From an uncultured Candidatus Melainabacteria bacterium (GTDB lineage Bacteria > Cyanobacteriota > Vampirovibrionia > Gastranaerophilales > Gastranaerophilaceae): a stretch of DNA of 64,000 nucleotides. The position numbers and the translations under genes were made by a program. The notes under the pieces were generated by a model. It was not told the DNA's origin, did not search any database, and worked only from the letters and a program-made list of their open reading frames with translations. The DNA lies in assembly GCA_934667125.1 (NCBI GenBank), contig CAKULF010000001.1:1-64000 (forward strand), written 5' to 3'. Of this stretch, positions 53,078 to 61,893 are shown in pieces (position 1 is the first letter of the stretch; each line of letters begins with the position of its first letter).

Positions 53078-54105
53078 TGAAAAAAATAAAATTGTTTTTA
53101 TATTTATTTTTGGTTTTGATTTCAGGCATGTTTTTTACATCATGTTCTATTAAAAATAGCGATATATATTGTAGAACCTATAAAATTGAGCCTGTTGAAA
53201 AGGAATATTTTTATGGGTATGTAAAATTTAAAAATATTATAGATTTAAGTTTTTTATCCGAAGGAAAAGTGATTTATTGTCCTTATACTAAGGGTGATTT
53301 TGTTAAAAAAGGGCAGGTTTTAGCAAGGTTGGACGGGATTTTATACAAAATTAAGCAAAAAGAACAACAAGCTAAATTGACCGAAGCGAAAATCAGGCAT
53401 GATAGGCAAGGTAAATATTATAAACGTATGGATATTTTGCACAAACAAGGCGCAATATCCGATAATGATTGGGAAGAAGCGTATTATGGATTGAAAACTT
53501 CTGCTCAAAATATTGTCGTTGAAAAAGAATTATTAAACTATTTAAACCAGCAAATCGGCTATACTGTTATTGTTGCGCCTTTTGACGGATATATTAATGA
53601 AGTTTATATTCAAAAAAATGAATATGCAACAACTACTAAACCCGCTATATCAATAATGAACAGCCCCATAACCCAAGTTGAAACGAGTGTTGATTATAAT
53701 GTTGCTAAAAAAATTTTTGTAAATAAAAAAGTCATGATTTTGAAAAACGGGCTAAAATATTGCGGAAAAATTGCTCATATTTCTCGTTCAGACCTGAATG
53801 ACGGCGGATATATAGTTAAAATTTATTTAGATAAAAATTATCCTGAATTTTATGATGGCTTAAACGTTGAAATTGATTTTGATATTGATAAAACAAATTT
53901 TAGATACATTCCTTTTGAATTTGTTAAAAAAGAAAATTCAAAAAGCTATGTTTTTGTCTTAAATGGCGAAAACATTGAAAAAAGAGAGATTAGCGTTTTA
54001 AATATTGAACAAAATAAAGTTAAAACAACGACGAATTTTCTTGATAATGAAATTTTGATAAATTCCGCTGATTGTAAGCGACTTGAAATTGAAAGCGGTT
54101 TTTAG
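53077..54105 (+). CDS. Membrane-fusion-protein (RND adaptor) lipoprotein
   Basis: This 342-residue periplasmic adaptor has the lipobox Cys at C23 (FFTSC). A biotinyl-lipoyl-like half (SEGKVIYCPYTKGDFVKKGQVLARLD) lies at about 65-95, an alpha-hairpin at about 100-160 and the second lipoyl half (VIVAPFDGYINEVYIQKNEYA) at about 165-185. A beta-barrel and membrane-proximal domain follow. It would bridge an inner-membrane pump and TolC. The RND-like gene starts at the base after its stop. Confidence 0.9.
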   Translation: MKKIKLFLYLFLVLISGMFFTSCSIKNSDIYCRTYKIEPVEKEYFYGYVKFKNIIDLSFLSEGKVIYCPYTKGDFVKKGQVLARLDGILYKIKQKEQQAKLTEAKIRHDRQGKYYKRMDILHKQGAISDNDWEEAYYGLKTSAQNIVVEKELLNYLNQQIGYTVIVAPFDGYINEVYIQKNEYATTTKPAISIMNSPITQVETSVDYNVAKKIFVNKKVMILKNGLKYCGKIAHISRSDLNDGGYIVKIYLDKNYPEFYDGLNVEIDFDIDKTNFRYIPFEFVKKENSKSYVFVLNGENIEKREISVLNIEQNKVKTTTNFLDNEILINSADCKRLEIESGF

Positions 54106-55629
54106 ATGAAAAAAGTTTATTATTTTATTATATTTTTTCTTCTTGCTTTGTTTTTAGTGGTTTTTTATCTTAAAAACGATAATTATCAATTGAAAATCAG
54201 CATGAATATTAAAAATTGTTCGGCTGAGATGATAAATAGTTTATATTCTAAAAATCTTTTAAAACAACTTTCAACTATTTCTAAAAACAAAGATATAGTT
54301 ATGATTGCAGGCGATGAAACATTAAATATTTATATAAAAATTAACCCTTTTTGCTTAAATAAAAAACAAATAATGCTGATGAATGAGTCTAAAGTTAAGA
54401 ATTATGCTTCATCTTTGGCGAATTATTTTAACATTGAATTTGATGAAAAATATGATGTTCTTTTTGATAAATTGCTTGTTATATCTGCTTCTGACGCTGA
54501 TTATTATACGATATATAAAAGAAGTGAAGAAATTTATAAAAAACTTTTGAATTTTAAATCTCTGGCTAAAATTTCTTATGTTTCAAAAAGTGAAAATGCT
54601 ATATTTATCAACTATATTTATGATAATTTGTTAAAATTTAATCTTCAAACGGTTGATTTAGCTAACTTGTTTGCCCAAAGCAATATAACTTCAAGCATGA
54701 CTAACCATAAAAATATTAATTCGACAAATTCTAAAATTAATTCAATTAAAGATATTGAAAACCTTGTGTTGAGCTATAAAGCGCCACATTTGCAAACAAG
54801 ATTTAAGGATGTTTTTTCTATAAAATATGATATTAAAAAAATAAATCCGATATACACTAAATTTAATTCAAATAATTGCTATATTATTGGTATAAAGGGG
54901 CATTTGCCTATTTTTAAGATAAAAAATATTCTAAAAAATGATGAAATTTTTGATTATAAAATTTTAAAAACGAAAAACTTGTCTAAAATCACTGTTTTTA
55001 TTGATGAAAACGACAAAAGTAAATTCTACCATCAACTTCATCAGTTGTTTTTAAGTGAAAAAATAGACAATATCTTGTTTTTTATTGGGACAAATGCTTG
55101 CAAATTAACAAATAAAGAAAAATTTGAAGAATATAACGACTTTAAAATTACGCTTTTGTTTGAAAAGAAATATAAAAATCGGATTGAAAAAATCCTGAAA
55201 AGCAATAGCTACGCTTATTATACTCCTTTAAAAAACCAAAAAATAACTTTTAAAAACAACCTTGAAGATTTTTTAATTCGAGATAGCTGCGCTGATGTTT
55301 TTGATTATACTTACTATAAATTTGGAAATGATATAAATTTTGATAACGATATGTTAACTAAATTTGATATATCATCTAAAGAGGCTCAAAATTCTTTAAT
55401 AGCAAAGCAAAAAGGGATTTATCTTGGGGATATTTTTGAAGATGATGATAAAATGGAAGTTTATTTGAAAAATTCTGATGTAATTTTTGAAATTTTATCT
55501 TATTCTAAAAAATTTAAGACTCTTTTTCTTCAAAAATTTTATTCAACAGCAAAAACTAAGCCTATTTTTAACTCGATTGCCACAAAAAACGGAAAATATT
55601 TTAGGGTTGAATATAAATATAAAAAATAA
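54106..55629 (+). CDS. RND-like porter-domain protein without transporter helices
   Basis: This 507-residue protein has one N-terminal helix (about 5-22). Residues 28-270 then resemble an RND porter domain: NAIFINYIYDNLLKFNLQTVDLANLF (164-189) fits the vxIDxxkLaxyGLtxxDVxxaL pattern, and LQTRFKDVFSIKYD (229-242) fits VxLkDVAxV. Residues 292-505 resemble the second porter domain: LTKFDISSKEAQNSL (417-431), GDIFEDDDKMEVYLK (441-455), TKNGKYFRVEY. The segments that carry TM2-TM7 and TM8-TM12, including proton-relay Asp residues, are absent. It lies directly behind an adaptor gene, has no frameshift, and probably forms a complex with it. Confidence 0.65.
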   Translation: MKKVYYFIIFFLLALFLVVFYLKNDNYQLKISMNIKNCSAEMINSLYSKNLLKQLSTISKNKDIVMIAGDETLNIYIKINPFCLNKKQIMLMNESKVKNYASSLANYFNIEFDEKYDVLFDKLLVISASDADYYTIYKRSEEIYKKLLNFKSLAKISYVSKSENAIFINYIYDNLLKFNLQTVDLANLFAQSNITSSMTNHKNINSTNSKINSIKDIENLVLSYKAPHLQTRFKDVFSIKYDIKKINPIYTKFNSNNCYIIGIKGHLPIFKIKNILKNDEIFDYKILKTKNLSKITVFIDENDKSKFYHQLHQLFLSEKIDNILFFIGTNACKLTNKEKFEEYNDFKITLLFEKKYKNRIEKILKSNSYAYYTPLKNQKITFKNNLEDFLIRDSCADVFDYTYYKFGNDINFDNDMLTKFDISSKEAQNSLIAKQKGIYLGDIFEDDDKMEVYLKNSDVIFEILSYSKKFKTLFLQKFYSTAKTKPIFNSIATKNGKYFRVEYKYKK

Positions 55630-55647
55630 AATAAAATTTTAAACATC

Positions 55648-55673
55648 AAAAAACCCTCAAAATTAGAGGGTTT
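55648..55673 (-). terminator. Terminator on minus strand
   Basis: On minus: AAACCCTC (55673-55666), loop, GAGGGTTT (55658-55651), then a T-run. The plus side has no T-run. It lies about 190 bases downstream of the 57-residue gene. Confidence 0.7.
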
Positions 55674-55790
55674 AAAATCTACATCCATTCCGCTTGTTTA
55701 ATTGTTCAACATTCTCTCTCTATAATCCTCAAAGCCTCAATTGACCTTATCTTTAGCGTCATATTAAAACTTTTCGTTAATTCTTTTTTT

Positions 55791-55853
55791 AATTTTTATC
55801 ACCCTTGTGCATAAAAATTATTTTATTTTTTTTACCACCCTTGTGCGTAAAAA
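55791..55853 (-). repeat. Two tandem hairpin repeats
   Basis: Two copies of CACCCTTGTGC[AG]TAAAAA occur at 55791-55819 and 55829-55853. On minus each folds as an imperfect hairpin around an AAGG loop (TTTTTAC/GTAAAAA and CAC/GTG pairs). They lie after the stop of the small minus-strand gene. Confidence 0.6.
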
Positions 55854-55862
55854 GTTTTTTGT

Positions 55863-56036
55863 TTATCTTGCGATTTTGAAGTTTATCATTGCTTTGTGAT
55901 TAACTGCGATTAATTCCATTGAGTTCCAAAATTCGTTTGGGCTGATTGTTGATTTAGCTTCAAGATTAACAGTTACTTTAGATGAATAAAGTTCGTTTAA
56001 TTTTTTATCAAAATCATTTGTAATTTGAAGAGCCAT
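55863..56036 (-). CDS. Small protein of 57 residues, unknown
   Basis: This short ORF begins with ATG behind AAAGGATAAAAAG and encodes MALQITNDFDKKLNELYSSK at its start, ending NFKIAR. It looks cytoplasmic, with a helical N-terminus and a Trp in the middle. The ribosome site and natural-looking composition support it as a real gene. No family is recognised. It is followed on minus by two tandem hairpins and then a terminator. Confidence 0.6.
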   Translation of the reverse strand: MALQITNDFDKKLNELYSSKVTVNLEAKSTISPNEFWNSMELIAVNHKAMINFKIAR

Positions 56037-56151
56037 CTTTTTATCCTTTAGTAACTGCTTACATATATATAAAGTATATACAAAGTATTGAATTTCAATT
56101 TTAATTTATTTTGTTACAAAACTTAATAATTTCTTTTTTCCTATTAAATGA

Positions 56152-56165
56152 TATAATTTCTACTA
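56152..56165 (+). promoter_or_regulatory. -10 box for leaderless pseudouridine-synthase gene
   Basis: TATAAT at 56152-56157, 7 bases, ATG at 56165. No Shine-Dalgarno sequence is present. Confidence 0.55.
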
Positions 56166-56893
56166 TGAGAATTAACAAATATATTGCTCAAAGCGGTTTT
56201 TGCTCTCGAAGAAAAGCTGATGAATATGTTGAATCAGGCGCTGTTAAAGTTAACGGCGAAGTTGTGACTATGCTTGGTTTTGAGATAAGAAAAAAAGATA
56301 AAGTTACAATTAACGACAAATTAATTCGGGCAGATAAGCTTGAATACTATAAATTTTATAAACCGGCAGGCTACATCACAACAAAATCAGATGAAAATAA
56401 TAGGAAAACAATTTATGACATCTTGCCTAAAGAATATCAACATCTTAATCCTGTGGGCAGATTGGATAAAGATTCAACAGGGCTTATAATTTTAACAAAT
56501 GACGGCAATTTAGCTTATGAATTGACTCATCCTTCTATAAAAGTTGCAAAAACATATATAGTTAGGATAGATGGTAAACCTACAAATGAACAATTAGAAA
56601 AACTCTCGAGCGGTATTGAGATTGAAAAAGGTAAAATTGCGTATTGCTCTTGGCAAATTCTTGAACAAGATAAAACCTCTACTTTGTTTGAAATCATCTT
56701 GTATCAAGGAATGAACAGGCAAATTAGAAAAATGTTTGAATATTTAGGCTATAATGTGTTAAATTTAAAGAGAATACGACATGCTAATATCGATTTAACA
56801 GGACTTAAAAAAGGTCAGATTAAACAGATTAAGCCTCGTCAAATTAAAGAATTAAAACAATATTTATTGAATTTAAGAAAGAAGGAAGATTAA
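56165..56893 (+). CDS. RsuA/RluB-type rRNA pseudouridine synthase
   Basis: This 242-residue enzyme has an N-terminal S4 RNA-binding domain (INKYIAQSGFCSRRKADEYVESGAVKVNG) and a catalytic domain with VGRLDKDSTGLIILTNDG, in which the Asp is catalytic, and YQGMNRQIRKMFEYLGY. It modifies 16S or 23S rRNA; which one is not clear. ATG 56165 starts the S4 domain; earlier in-frame codons are rejected. serS follows 2 bases later. Confidence 0.93.
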   Translation: MRINKYIAQSGFCSRRKADEYVESGAVKVNGEVVTMLGFEIRKKDKVTINDKLIRADKLEYYKFYKPAGYITTKSDENNRKTIYDILPKEYQHLNPVGRLDKDSTGLIILTNDGNLAYELTHPSIKVAKTYIVRIDGKPTNEQLEKLSSGIEIEKGKIAYCSWQILEQDKTSTLFEIILYQGMNRQIRKMFEYLGYNVLNLKRIRHANIDLTGLKKGQIKQIKPRQIKELKQYLLNLRKKED

Positions 56894-56895
56894 AA

Positions 56896-58158
56896 ATGCT
56901 TGATATTAAATTAATCAGAGAAAACCCTGAAAAAATCAATGAACTTTTAAAAAGAAGAAACCCTGATTTGTCAATTGATGAAGTGTTAAAAATTGATGAA
57001 GAAAGAAGAAAAGTTCAATTTGAATTAGATAATCTTAGAGCGACAAGAAAAGCTGAATCTAATAAGATTGGCGCTTTGAAAAAAGAGGGTAAGGATACTA
57101 CTGAAATTCAAGCAGAAATCAGAAAACTTGGCGAAGACGCTAAAGCTTTAGAAGAAAAATTAACTGAATTAGATAATCAACAACGTGATACATTGTTAAG
57201 AATTCCAAACACACCTGATGAAACAACTCCAATTGGAAAAGATGATAGTGAAAATGTTGAAATTAAACGCTGGGGTGAGCCCACTAAGTTTGATTTTGAA
57301 GCAAAAGCTCACTGGGATTTGTGTCCTGAATTGGGTATGTTGGATTTTGAAAGAGGAGTTAAACTTGCTCACACTAGATTTACCTTGTATCGCAATTATG
57401 GCGCTAAATTAGAACGTGCTATAATTAACTTTTTCTTAGATACACACACTCTAACAAGAGGATATGAAGAAATTCTTCCTCCTGTAATGGCTAATACTAA
57501 GACTATGACAGGAACAGGGCAACTTCCAAAATTTAAAGAAGATATGTTTAAATGTGTGGATGAAGATTTATACTTAATTCCAACGGCTGAAGTTCCTGTT
57601 ACAAATATATATCAAGACGAAATCTTAGATGAAGATATGCTTCCAAAATATATGACAGCATATACTCCATGTTTTAGAAGAGAAGCAGGTTCAGCGGGCA
57701 AAGATACTCGTGGATTAATTCGTCAACACCAATTCAATAAAGTTGAGCTTGTTAAATTAACAAAACCCGAAGAAAGTGTTGAAGAACACGAAAAATTAAC
57801 TCGTGATGCTGAAAATGTGTTGGAATTGCTTGGACTTCCATACAGAAGAGTAGCTCTTTCAACCGGTGATATCGGCTTTTCAGCTAATAAATGCTACGAC
57901 CTTGAAGTTTGGATGCCATCTTATAACAACTATAAAGAAATTTCTTCTTGTTCTAATTTTGGCGATTATCAAGCAAGACGTGCTAATATCCGCTTTAGAA
58001 GAAAAGACGGAAAAGTTGAATTTGTACATACTTTAAATGGTTCAGGTCTTGCAGTTGGAAGAACTTTAGCTGCAATTTGTGAAAACTTCCAAACAGCAGA
58101 CGGACATATTATCATCCCTGAAGTATTAAGAAAATACACAGGTTTTGACAAAATTTAG
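56896..58158 (+). CDS. serS: Seryl-tRNA synthetase
   Basis: This 420-residue class II enzyme has an N-terminal long coiled-coil arm (about 30-105) that grips the tRNA-Ser variable arm, and a catalytic core with motif 2 (TPCFRREAGSAGKDTRGLIRQHQFNKVE) and motif 3 (NGSGLAVGRTLAAICEN). GGAAGATTAAAA precedes the ATG. It follows the pseudouridine-synthase gene directly. Confidence 0.97.
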   Translation: MLDIKLIRENPEKINELLKRRNPDLSIDEVLKIDEERRKVQFELDNLRATRKAESNKIGALKKEGKDTTEIQAEIRKLGEDAKALEEKLTELDNQQRDTLLRIPNTPDETTPIGKDDSENVEIKRWGEPTKFDFEAKAHWDLCPELGMLDFERGVKLAHTRFTLYRNYGAKLERAIINFFLDTHTLTRGYEEILPPVMANTKTMTGTGQLPKFKEDMFKCVDEDLYLIPTAEVPVTNIYQDEILDEDMLPKYMTAYTPCFRREAGSAGKDTRGLIRQHQFNKVELVKLTKPEESVEEHEKLTRDAENVLELLGLPYRRVALSTGDIGFSANKCYDLEVWMPSYNNYKEISSCSNFGDYQARRANIRFRRKDGKVEFVHTLNGSGLAVGRTLAAICENFQTADGHIIIPEVLRKYTGFDKI

Positions 58159-58213
58159 TTTGTGCAAAAAATATTTTGTTTAAGTTTTATATAGATAAAC
58201 TTAGGAGAAAAAA

Positions 58214-58513
58214 ATGAAAAAAATAGTTGTTTTATTTTTAATGTTAACCGTTGTAACGTCTGTTGCTATGGCTAAAACAAGAGTTAAGAAAGATGTCTTA
58301 AAAGATGATGAGTATAAACAAATTAAAACAGAATTCTTTAACGCAGACGGTTACGGAAACTTATATAATTGCAAAGTTGAACAACAAAGATTTTGCAAAG
58401 TTAAAGATTTAGACACAGGTTTATTTGTTTTATGCGACAGAGATGTTACAAGAACACAAATGGAATCAGCTAAAGTTTTCTATAAGCTTGGCAGATGTAT
58501 TAAATTAAACTAA
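58214..58513 (+). CDS. Small secreted protein with four Cys
   Basis: This 99-residue protein has a signal peptide (about 1-20, VAMA-KT) and a mature part with four cysteines (YNC, RFC, VLC, GRC) that could form two disulfides. TTAGGAGAAAAAA precedes the ATG and a terminator follows, so it is a stand-alone transcription unit. No family is recognised. Confidence 0.75.
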   Translation: MKKIVVLFLMLTVVTSVAMAKTRVKKDVLKDDEYKQIKTEFFNADGYGNLYNCKVEQQRFCKVKDLDTGLFVLCDRDVTRTQMESAKVFYKLGRCIKLN

Positions 58514-58532
58514 TTTTTAACAACTATATTTT

Positions 58533-58558
58533 AAAGGTGCTATCTTTAGCACCTTTTT
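58533..58558 (+). terminator. Terminator after small secreted protein
   Basis: AAAGGTGCTA (58533-58542), TCTT, TAGCACCTTTTT. Confidence 0.85.
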
Positions 58559-58591
58559 ATGCTGTTTTTGGTTGATATAGTTGAAGTTTAT

Positions 58592-58627
58592 TTGTTTAAA
58601 AATTTATCCTATGGTATTATTTAGATA
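58592..58627 (+). promoter_or_regulatory. Promoter for leaderless def gene
   Basis: TTGTTT at 58592-58597, 17 bases, TG-G-TATTAT (58612-58620), 6 bases, ATG at 58627. No Shine-Dalgarno sequence is present. Confidence 0.6.
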
Positions 58628-59244
58628 TGTCTATATTAAAAATTATTGAATACGGAAACCCGATTTTAAGGGAAAAATCAAAAGAAGTTAATAAAATTTC
58701 AAAAAAAGTTAAAAATTTAATTGCTGATATGCTGGATACGATGTATGCAGCTAACGGCGTGGGTTTAGCAGCGCCCCAAGTTGGCGAATTGCTAAGAATA
58801 TTTGTGATTGATGTGTCTGACCCTAATGGTCCGATTAATCCGCAAGTATTTATAAATCCTAAAATAATTAAAAAAACTGGTGCAATCAATAGCTATGAGG
58901 GCTGTTTGAGCTTTCCAAAAGCTTATACGAATGTTCGTCGTTATAAAAATGTTATGGTTAAAGCACTTGATATGAATGGTCGTCCATTTATTAAAGAAGC
59001 GCACGAGGGCGAACTTTTAGCTCGTGCAATTCAACATGAATTTGACCATTTGGATGGAAAACTATTCATTGACCATTGCAGAAACCGCTTTGAATGCAAC
59101 AATGTACTAGAAAAATATAATCTTCCTGCCATTGAAGATGATAGATTGATAAACGAGGACTTTTTAGAAGAAGAAATTGTTGAGTTTGAAAAAAATCACC
59201 CTGAAATCGTTGAACAACAAAGAAAAGAGGAAATGGGTGAATAA
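58627..59244 (+). CDS. def: Peptide deformylase
   Basis: This 205-residue metalloenzyme removes the formyl group from nascent proteins. Its three motifs are intact: GVGLAAPQVG, EGCLSFP and QHEFDHLDG. A Glu-rich C-terminal tail (about 165-205) is longer than usual. It heads the def-fmt-aroH operon and overlaps fmt by 8 bases. Confidence 0.96.
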   Translation: MSILKIIEYGNPILREKSKEVNKISKKVKNLIADMLDTMYAANGVGLAAPQVGELLRIFVIDVSDPNGPINPQVFINPKIIKKTGAINSYEGCLSFPKAYTNVRRYKNVMVKALDMNGRPFIKEAHEGELLARAIQHEFDHLDGKLFIDHCRNRFECNNVLEKYNLPAIEDDRLINEDFLEEEIVEFEKNHPEIVEQQRKEEMGE

Positions 59245-60178
59245 AATCAAACTTGTATTTTTGGCAACTCCGGATATTGCTCTTGAATCTTTCAAATTTT
59301 TTATAAACTCCGCTGATTATGAGGTTTTAGCTCTTGTAACTCAAAAAGCAAAAGCCCAAAACAGGGGTAAGAAAATCGTTGAAAGAAATATAACAAAAGT
59401 TGCAAAAGAAAATAATATTCCTGTTTTTGAACCTGATAAAATTTCAAAAGAACCTGACGTCATAAATAGCCTAAAAGCGCTTAATGCAGACTTTTTTGTT
59501 ACTTTTGCTTATGGTCAAATTTTATCTCAAGAGGTTATTGATATTCCAAAATTCAATACAATTAATCTCCACGCAAGTCTTTTACCTAAATATCGTGGCG
59601 CAAATCCAATTGCTCAAAGTATTATTGATGGTTGCGATTACACAGGTATTACAACCATGAAAACCGTTTTGGAGTTGGACGCCGGAGATATTTGTTTGCA
59701 GGAAAAAATCAAAATAACAGAAAATATGAATGTTATTGAATTGATGGAAGAAATATCTGCGCTCAGTCCTGCGCTTTTGGATAAAACCCTAAAAGGCTTA
59801 TATGACGGTACTTTGCAATCAATTAAACAGGATGAAACTAAGGCGACATTTACAAAAAAATTGAAAAAAGAAGAAAAACAAATTGATTGGAATATGTCAA
59901 ATGTTGCGCTGCACAATAAAATCCGTGGAATGTATAAACTTAATACAAACCATACATCCTTTAACGGCAAATTAATTCAAATTATTGAAACCTCTCTTGC
60001 TCAAGCAAATAGCGGCAAAGCAGGCGAAATAGTTGAAATTAAAAAAGATGGAATTGTTGTTAAATGTGCAGAAGGTGCTATTAAAATTTCAATCCTTAAA
60101 CCCGAGGGCAAAGGGCAAATGCCTGCCTATAATTGGGTAAACGGGGCAAGAGTTAAAGTGGGAGATTGTTTTCAATAA
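59237..60178 (+). CDS. fmt: Methionyl-tRNA formyltransferase (GTG start)
   Basis: This 313-residue enzyme formylates initiator Met-tRNA. The catalytic region NLHASLLPKYRGANPI and DAGDI are visible. The start is GTG 59237 behind AGAGGAAATGG; the longer in-frame ORF would run inside def. Pairing with def is a classic arrangement. Confidence 0.95.
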   Translation: MNKIKLVFLATPDIALESFKFFINSADYEVLALVTQKAKAQNRGKKIVERNITKVAKENNIPVFEPDKISKEPDVINSLKALNADFFVTFAYGQILSQEVIDIPKFNTINLHASLLPKYRGANPIAQSIIDGCDYTGITTMKTVLELDAGDICLQEKIKITENMNVIELMEEISALSPALLDKTLKGLYDGTLQSIKQDETKATFTKKLKKEEKQIDWNMSNVALHNKIRGMYKLNTNHTSFNGKLIQIIETSLAQANSGKAGEIVEIKKDGIVVKCAEGAIKISILKPEGKGQMPAYNWVNGARVKVGDCFQ

Positions 60179-60537
60179 TGGTTTCAAGGGGAATAAGAGG
60201 CGCAATTACGCTTGAGAATAATTCAAAAGAAGAAATTAAAAGCGCCACAGTTGAATTAATTAATGAAATAATTAAAGAAAATGATATAAAAATTGAAGAT
60301 ATTTCGTTTGCAATTTTTACCACAACATCTGATATAAATGCTGATTTTCCTGCAAAATATGCTCGAGAATTTTGTAATTTTAAGTATGTTCCAATGATGT
60401 GCTATTATGAAATGGATGTGGCTGATAGCTTGAAAATGTGCTTAAGGGCGCTGATTTGCGTTAATACAGATAAAAAACAAGACGAAATTAAACATATTTA
60501 TTTAAAAGAAGCTAAAAAATTAAGAAATGATTTGTAA
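60178..60537 (+). CDS. aroH: Monofunctional chorismate mutase (AroH type)
   Basis: This 119-residue enzyme converts chorismate to prephenate. The RGIRGAITLENN start, FTTTSDINADFPAKYAR and the LRALICVNTDK strand match the AroH trimer fold. Its ATG overlaps the fmt stop by one base (TAATG). Confidence 0.92.
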   Translation: MVSRGIRGAITLENNSKEEIKSATVELINEIIKENDIKIEDISFAIFTTTSDINADFPAKYAREFCNFKYVPMMCYYEMDVADSLKMCLRALICVNTDKKQDEIKHIYLKEAKKLRNDL

Positions 60538-60555
60538 AATAAAAAGAGGATAAAA

Positions 60556-61893
60556 GTGGCTAGTGTAGTTAGTATTAAGGAAGTTAAATACCCGTATTTA
60601 GAAAAACCTTTGAAAGTTGTTAAATTTTCCAATAAACATACATTGATTATGGCTTACAAAAAAAGCCCGATTGTTAATATTTCTTCTTGGGTTAAGACTG
60701 GTTCAATCAATGAAAACGCTGAAAACAACGGAGTTTCACACTTTGTTGAACATTTATTATTCAAAGGCACAACAAAATTTAAAGCAGGTGTTTTTGATAG
60801 AACAATGGAACAAAATGGCGGTATAATCAACGCTGCAACTTGGAAAGACTATACGTTCTTTTATGTAAATATTCCTGTTGAACATACTAAGCTTGCCCTT
60901 GAAATGCACGCTGATATGATGGTTGACGCTTTATTTCCTATTGAAGAAATAGGTCCGACATTCAATCCTGATGGTGCTGCGCCTGATGAAAAAAGAGAAC
61001 GCTATGTTGTAATTGAAGAAATTAAAATGGGCGAAGATAACAACTGGAGAACGGTTTATAAAAATCTAAATGCTTCAATGTATGAAAAACACCCGTATAA
61101 AAGAGAAGTTATCGGAACAAAAGAAATTATAGCAAATATTTCGCAAGAAGAAATTAATCGTTATTATAAAACTTTTTATACGCCTGAAAACATCACAACT
61201 ATTGTTGTTGGTGATTTTAATCAAGATGAGATGATAGAGCTTGTTAAGAAAAATTTCGTCTTTAAAAAGGATAAATCGATTAAAAAAGTTAAATCCGATA
61301 AAAGAAAAATTGAAACAAGAATTAAACATCCTAAAACTCTTGTTGAATATGCCGAAGTCAACACAGGCTACATTATGCTTGGCGCTTTGGCGGACAGTGC
61401 TAAAAATCTTAAAGAAACCATTGCACTCGATTTATTATCAACAATATTGGGTGATGGCAAAAGTTCAAGATTGTACTCAACTTTAATTGAAAACAATCCA
61501 AATCCATATTATTATCAAGCCGAAAGCTGCCATTATCAATTTAAAGACGGGGATAATTTCTTTATTGAAGCTAATTTTGACGCCGAAAAAAAGGATATAG
61601 TTGTTGAAGAATTGCAAAATGAATTGACTAAACTTCAAAATATAACCGAAGAAGAGCTCAAAAAAGCCAAAAAAAGAGCTAAGGTTAATTTTGCCCAAGA
61701 TTCTGAAATGGTGTCTGATATAGCGGATATGATAGGTCATTATTCAACTGTTATAGAAGATATTTCTCAAGCTGATAAATATTTGAAAACATTAGAAAAA
61801 ATTGATAGTAAATATTTGGAAAAAATCGCTAAAAAGTACTTAAATCCAAAGTATATGTCAGTTAGCCTGCTTTTGCCTAAAGGAGAAAATTAA
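60556..61893 (+). CDS. M16 zinc peptidase, catalytic subunit (GTG start)
   Basis: This 445-residue inverzincin has the HxxEH motif at H62-F-V-E65-H66 (SHFVEHLLFKGT) and a downstream acidic EEIKMGED region for the third ligand. GTG 60556 follows AGAGGATAAAA. The second M16 gene overlaps by one base, so the two probably form a heterodimer like the mitochondrial processing peptidase. Confidence 0.93.
   Translation: MASVVSIKEVKYPYLEKPLKVVKFSNKHTLIMAYKKSPIVNISSWVKTGSINENAENNGVSHFVEHLLFKGTTKFKAGVFDRTMEQNGGIINAATWKDYTFFYVNIPVEHTKLALEMHADMMVDALFPIEEIGPTFNPDGAAPDEKRERYVVIEEIKMGEDNNWRTVYKNLNASMYEKHPYKREVIGTKEIIANISQEEINRYYKTFYTPENITTIVVGDFNQDEMIELVKKNFVFKKDKSIKKVKSDKRKIETRIKHPKTLVEYAEVNTGYIMLGALADSAKNLKETIALDLLSTILGDGKSSRLYSTLIENNPNPYYYQAESCHYQFKDGDNFFIEANFDAEKKDIVVEELQNELTKLQNITEEELKKAKKRAKVNFAQDSEMVSDIADMIGHYSTVIEDISQADKYLKTLEKIDSKYLEKIAKKYLNPKYMSVSLLLPKGEN

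Noticed and set aside
54106..55629. RND pseudogene
   Set aside because: The frame is open over 507 codons, the missing parts are removed cleanly as whole membrane blocks, and it stays adjacent to its adaptor.
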